Positions 62,601-64,000 of a DNA stretch of 64,000 nt are shown piece by piece. The DNA is from Strigops habroptila (lineage: Eukaryota; Chordata; Aves; Psittaciformes; Psittacidae). A model generated the notes under the pieces. It did not search any database. It was not told the origin of the DNA and saw only the letters and a list, made by a program, of their open reading frames with translations. The position numbers were made by a program, and so were the translations under genes. The stretch spans positions 63,721,528-63,785,527 of the forward strand of contig NC_046358.1 of NCBI RefSeq assembly GCF_004027225.2. The letters run 5' to 3'. Position 1 is the first letter of the stretch, and each line of letters opens with the position of its first letter.

Positions 62601-64000
62601 TGGATTGTACAAAGCTCACAACTGGCCCTACAGACCTTGCTTCCACCAAAGTACAGCACAGAATGGGAACACAGAACCACCCAGTTAACAGATACCATAC
62701 CTGGGAGCACACAGACGTGTGCCTGTGGTAAGTGAAGCTGTAGTCTGACATGCAATTCCAGATCAGTATCTGCTTTGTCCTTTGATCTGAACTGCAGTCA
62801 CTGTTGAGCAAATCACGCTATCACCTCCACTCTGACGTATTTTGAGCAGACATTCTATAAATTTTAGAGGACTATGGTTTCACTGGTCAAAGTGTGGCAC
62901 ATGTATGTTTTTGCACACCCATCTGTAGGTGCATAACACCCCCCCATACACATCAAACCCGCTGTGGCCAGGTAACACCATGAATAAAGCAGACGAGAGT
63001 TCCTAAATGCAAACATATGTATTTAGGTGGTAGGTCAGATGGTTCATAAAATATTTTCATAACTTTTTTTCCATTTCTGCATTATGACTAAAGCCAAAGA
63101 ATCATGTGTTGTAAATGAAAGTTTCTTCAGACAGGAGAAGCTATTCAGCTAGTTTTAGCTTTCATTCTAAAAAGACTTTATGTTTAAACCAGGTTTTGTT
63201 ATTATGTTAATATTGAAAGTGGAAACTAATTGTTAGGGTAAGACTTAGGTTTGACTTCTTACGTGGTCAGGGATAACCCCAAAGCTGTAGCTCTAGCAGA
63301 GACAAAGCTACAGAGATCTTCCCCTTAGAATAGTACTACTAATGCTAAGCATCAGTTCTGATACATTCTTCTTTTTTTTTTTTCTCATAATCTCTCCTAA
63401 GCAGGTATGATGAATTTTTAATAGCTAAGAAACATGAATGAATTCCTCTTCTGAAGATGACAGTGTAAAAACGTCATTATTCCTATTTTCACATCAACAC
63501 GATCTTTCATCATCAGTAGTGTCTTATTTTTAAATTGGACTCTTTACAAATACAGCCAGACTCTTGGCTTCACAGAACCAATCATTTATACAGAAATAGA
63601 CACATTGCCAGAACAGGATCAAACACTTGATCTCCACGTTTCCTACAGCAAAGCTTTCATACCACAGACACCATATGACACAGTATCAAGCTTTGAGCTT
63701 GAAGGCATCTCATCTGGCTTAACCCTCAGGTCAGCCTGTTGGACAAAACTGAAGCCACAGTAAAGACAGCAGAGTTCAAAAAGCAGTGTCACAAGCCTAG
63801 TCATTATGGTAAGGACATTTTGTAATGCTTTTCACTAGCTGAAAGAAAGGATCTGGATGCTTAGCACATTTGAGAAAAGGTCTTTCCCCTATTTTCTAAA
63901 TATATTCAGGTACTCCTGACCCACTGGAAGCTTCCTTTATCCTTACTAGCTTTTTTTGTACTGCTAGGATTTGCTGAAGCACCAAGAATCAACTTTAACT

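Larger units (their letters stand above)
41316..64000 (-). other. GAS2: Probable GAS2 intron, running past the window end
   Basis: The last GAS2 exon is internal to the protein, so its intron must extend to higher coordinates. I looked on the - strand for the preceding residues (CKCPNKFCVERL...GEKILFIR in the human protein) and for CH-domain blocks and found none. The intron is therefore probably longer than 22.6 kb. The contents, described separately, are CR1 fragments, a possible LTR at about 51.5 kb, homopolymer tracts and a few exon-like segments. Otherwise it is AT-rich unique DNA without a recognised gene. Confidence 0.6.

Noticed and set aside
41316-64000. Further GAS2 coding exons
   Set aside because: Searched on the minus strand for the CKCPNKFC, GEKILFIR and CH-domain blocks and found none, so none is annotated.
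1-64000. CRISPR arrays, operons, tRNA or rRNA genes
   Set aside because: No regularly spaced repeats, ribosome-binding sites or RNA-gene hallmarks were seen. The sequence is vertebrate nuclear DNA.

Overview
The window is non-coding-rich vertebrate DNA, almost certainly from a bird. The main clue is at least 16 copies or fragments of the CR1 non-LTR retrotransposon, recognised by the 3' end that finishes in repeats of ATTCTATG. A second clue is a 601-bp solo LTR of the type common in avian endogenous retroviruses. The CR1 subfamily and the LTR look more like a non-galliform (Neoaves-type) bird than chicken, but this is an impression, not a measurement. There is no sign of prokaryotic genes, operons or CRISPR.

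Only two protein-coding loci can be supported. The first is SVIP (small VCP/p97-interacting protein) on the + strand. It has a CpG-island promoter (about 29205-30035) and four coding exons: 29658-29720, 30884-30934, 32927-33043 and 34249-34263. Together they predict an 81-residue, N-myristoylated-type protein with an intact VCP-interacting motif. The second is the 3' end of GAS2 (growth arrest-specific 2) on the - strand. Its last coding exon (41097-41315) encodes the final 72 residues: the second half of the GAR domain and the C-terminal tail with the caspase site. The two genes are convergent, as in the human order GAS2 - SVIP.

Layout: 1-29200 is a gene-poor flank upstream of SVIP, with CR1 copies, one solo LTR (5707-6307, flanked by a perfect 5-bp ATAAT duplication) and simple repeats. 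29205-34263 is SVIP, with one CR1 in each of its three introns. About 34264-41096 holds the SVIP 3' UTR, a short spacer with one CR1, and the GAS2 3' UTR. 41316-64000 is most likely GAS2 intron: I could not find the next upstream coding exon, so that intron appears to exceed 22.6 kb. It carries CR1 fragments, a possible second LTR near 51.5 kb, and a few exon-like segments with good splice signals but no recognised product.

The genes do not form a pathway together. SVIP acts on the p97/VCP machinery of ER-associated degradation, while GAS2 is a cytoskeletal linker and apoptosis substrate. I found no convincing undescribed system. The most informative structural observations are the exact solo LTR, a CR1 copy with a 5' inversion of the twin-priming type (15385-15994), and a 44-nt exon-like segment at 54088-54131.
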